Assembly: GCA_021793055.1 (NCBI GenBank)
Contig: JAJYTL010000214.1
Coordinates: forward strand, 1-6,004
Direction of reading: 5' to 3'
Origin: Pseudomonadota bacterium
GTDB taxonomy: Bacteria > Pseudomonadota > Alphaproteobacteria > Ferrovibrionales > Ferrovibrionaceae
Length of the DNA: 6,004 bases
The notes under the pieces were generated by a model. The model had not been told where the DNA came from. It saw nothing but the letters and a program-made list of their open reading frames with translations, and ran no database searches. The position numbers and the translations under genes were made by a program. Positions 5,419-6,004 of the stretch are shown in pieces (position 1 is the stretch's first letter; each line of letters starts with the position of its first letter).

Positions 5419-6004
5419 ATGGCTGCAAACCCGCTCGATGCTTTCGTCGCCATGCGTGGCAAGTCGCCGGACGAGGCCAAGTTCTTCTGGTCCGGCGGGC
5501 CGGTCGAGGTGGCCGAGCGAACCTGGTTCCAGTCGATGTTTTCCGGCTGCACCGCTTTCGAAACCGATGCCGGGATCGTGCTTGTCGATTCGGGGCTGAA
5601 ACGGGTCGGCCAGCACCTCGCCACCATGTTGCGCCAGCGCAGCCAGGCGCCGATCCATACCGCGATCTTCACCCAGGGCCATGTCGACCACGCCTATGGG
5701 CTCGCGCATTTCCTGATCCCGGGGCAAACGCCGCCCCGCGTCGTCGCGCAGCGCGAGATGCCGGCGCGCTTCGCCCGCTACGCCCTGACCACGCGGCACA
5801 ACCAGGCGATCAACGCGCGCCAGTTCGGCGGCACCGCCGGCGTCGATGCCTCGTCGAGCGCCGACCTCGACAGTTTCGGCGCGCCCGATATCGCGCCCGA
5901 TTTGCTCTATGAGCGGCGCATCGACCTCACCGTCGGCGGCCTCACCTTCGAGGTCCACCATTGCCGCGGCGAAACCGACGACCACAGCTGGATCTATTGC
6001 CCGG
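5419..6004 (+). CDS. metallo-beta-lactamase-fold hydrolase, alkyl-sulfatase-like, 3' partial
   Basis: The frame is open from the ATG at 5419 to the right edge (195 complete codons), with AAAGGGG 7 nt upstream of the start. Visible signs of the MBL fold: ETDAGIVLVDSG (48-59) as the first beta-hairpin, TAIFTQGHVDHAYG (81-94) as the metal-binding loop, and GETDDHSWIY (184-193) as a second motif typical of MBL proteins related to alkyl sulfatases. His88, Asp90 and His91 are present, but the first His of HxHxDH is Gln86. No signal peptide is visible (MAANPLDAFV...), so it is probably cytoplasmic. It is transcribed away from the SDR-sulfatase-amidase run, from a region with a 20-bp palindrome. The C-terminal half, where an alkyl-sulfatase dimerisation domain would be, is outside the window. 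Likely role: hydrolysis of a sulfate ester or related ester; substrate unknown. Confidence 0.88.
   Translation, partial: MAANPLDAFVAMRGKSPDEAKFFWSGGPVEVAERTWFQSMFSGCTAFETDAGIVLVDSGLKRVGQHLATMLRQRSQAPIHTAIFTQGHVDHAYGLAHFLIPGQTPPRVVAQREMPARFARYALTTRHNQAINARQFGGTAGVDASSSADLDSFGAPDIAPDLLYERRIDLTVGGLTFEVHHCRGETDDHSWIYCP

Noticed and set aside
5356..5985. 209-codon minus-strand frame and 173-codon plus-strand frame (5391-5912) over the MBL gene
   Set aside because: Neither resembles a protein family, while the third overlapping frame (from 5419) carries clear MBL motifs and stays open to the window edge.

Overview
The window is GC-rich, densely coding DNA with long antisense open frames, as expected of a high-GC bacterium. 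A short dispersed-type element at 5221-5257 (core AGAGCATGAT followed by a CCGAAAAG/CTTTTCGG hairpin) resembles intergenic palindromic repeats I know from alphaproteobacteria. An alphaproteobacterium (Rhizobiales or Rhodospirillales type) is therefore the best guess. This rests on recall and composition, not on a database search.

Layout. At 2-1138 (+) is the C-terminal ~80% of a class III PLP-dependent aminotransferase that enters from the left edge. It converges on a three-gene minus-strand cluster that reads, in transcription order, short-chain dehydrogenase/reductase (5145-4393), CxPSR-type sulfatase (4332-2791) and amidase-signature hydrolase (2650-1196). The converging ends are separated by a 12-bp-stem inverted repeat (1147-1195) that probably ends transcription in both directions. 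A 273-bp divergent intergenic region (5146-5418) follows the SDR start. It holds the repeat element and a 20-bp operator-like palindrome (5358-5377). At 5419-6004 (+) a metallo-beta-lactamase-fold hydrolase, related to the alkyl-sulfatase-like MBL proteins, begins and runs off the right edge.

How the genes may work together. All five products are small-molecule enzymes: two hydrolases for sulfate or phosphate esters or related substrates (sulfatase, MBL protein), an amide hydrolase, an NAD(P)-dependent alcohol/ketone oxidoreductase and an amine transaminase. None has a visible secretion signal where the N-terminus can be seen. The three minus-strand genes look like one transcription unit (gaps of 60 and 140 bp, similar G-rich ribosome-binding sites). 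A plausible reading is an intracellular catabolic cluster for a sulfated or otherwise esterified compound that also carries amide and amine groups. The substrate cannot be read from the sequence. No transporter, regulator, RNA gene, CRISPR array or insertion sequence is visible in the window.

Points worth a second look are a His-to-Gln change in the zinc motif of the MBL protein, an Asn-to-Asp change in the SDR catalytic tetrad, the Asp-His metal-ligand pair of the sulfatase, and the palindrome upstream of the MBL gene.
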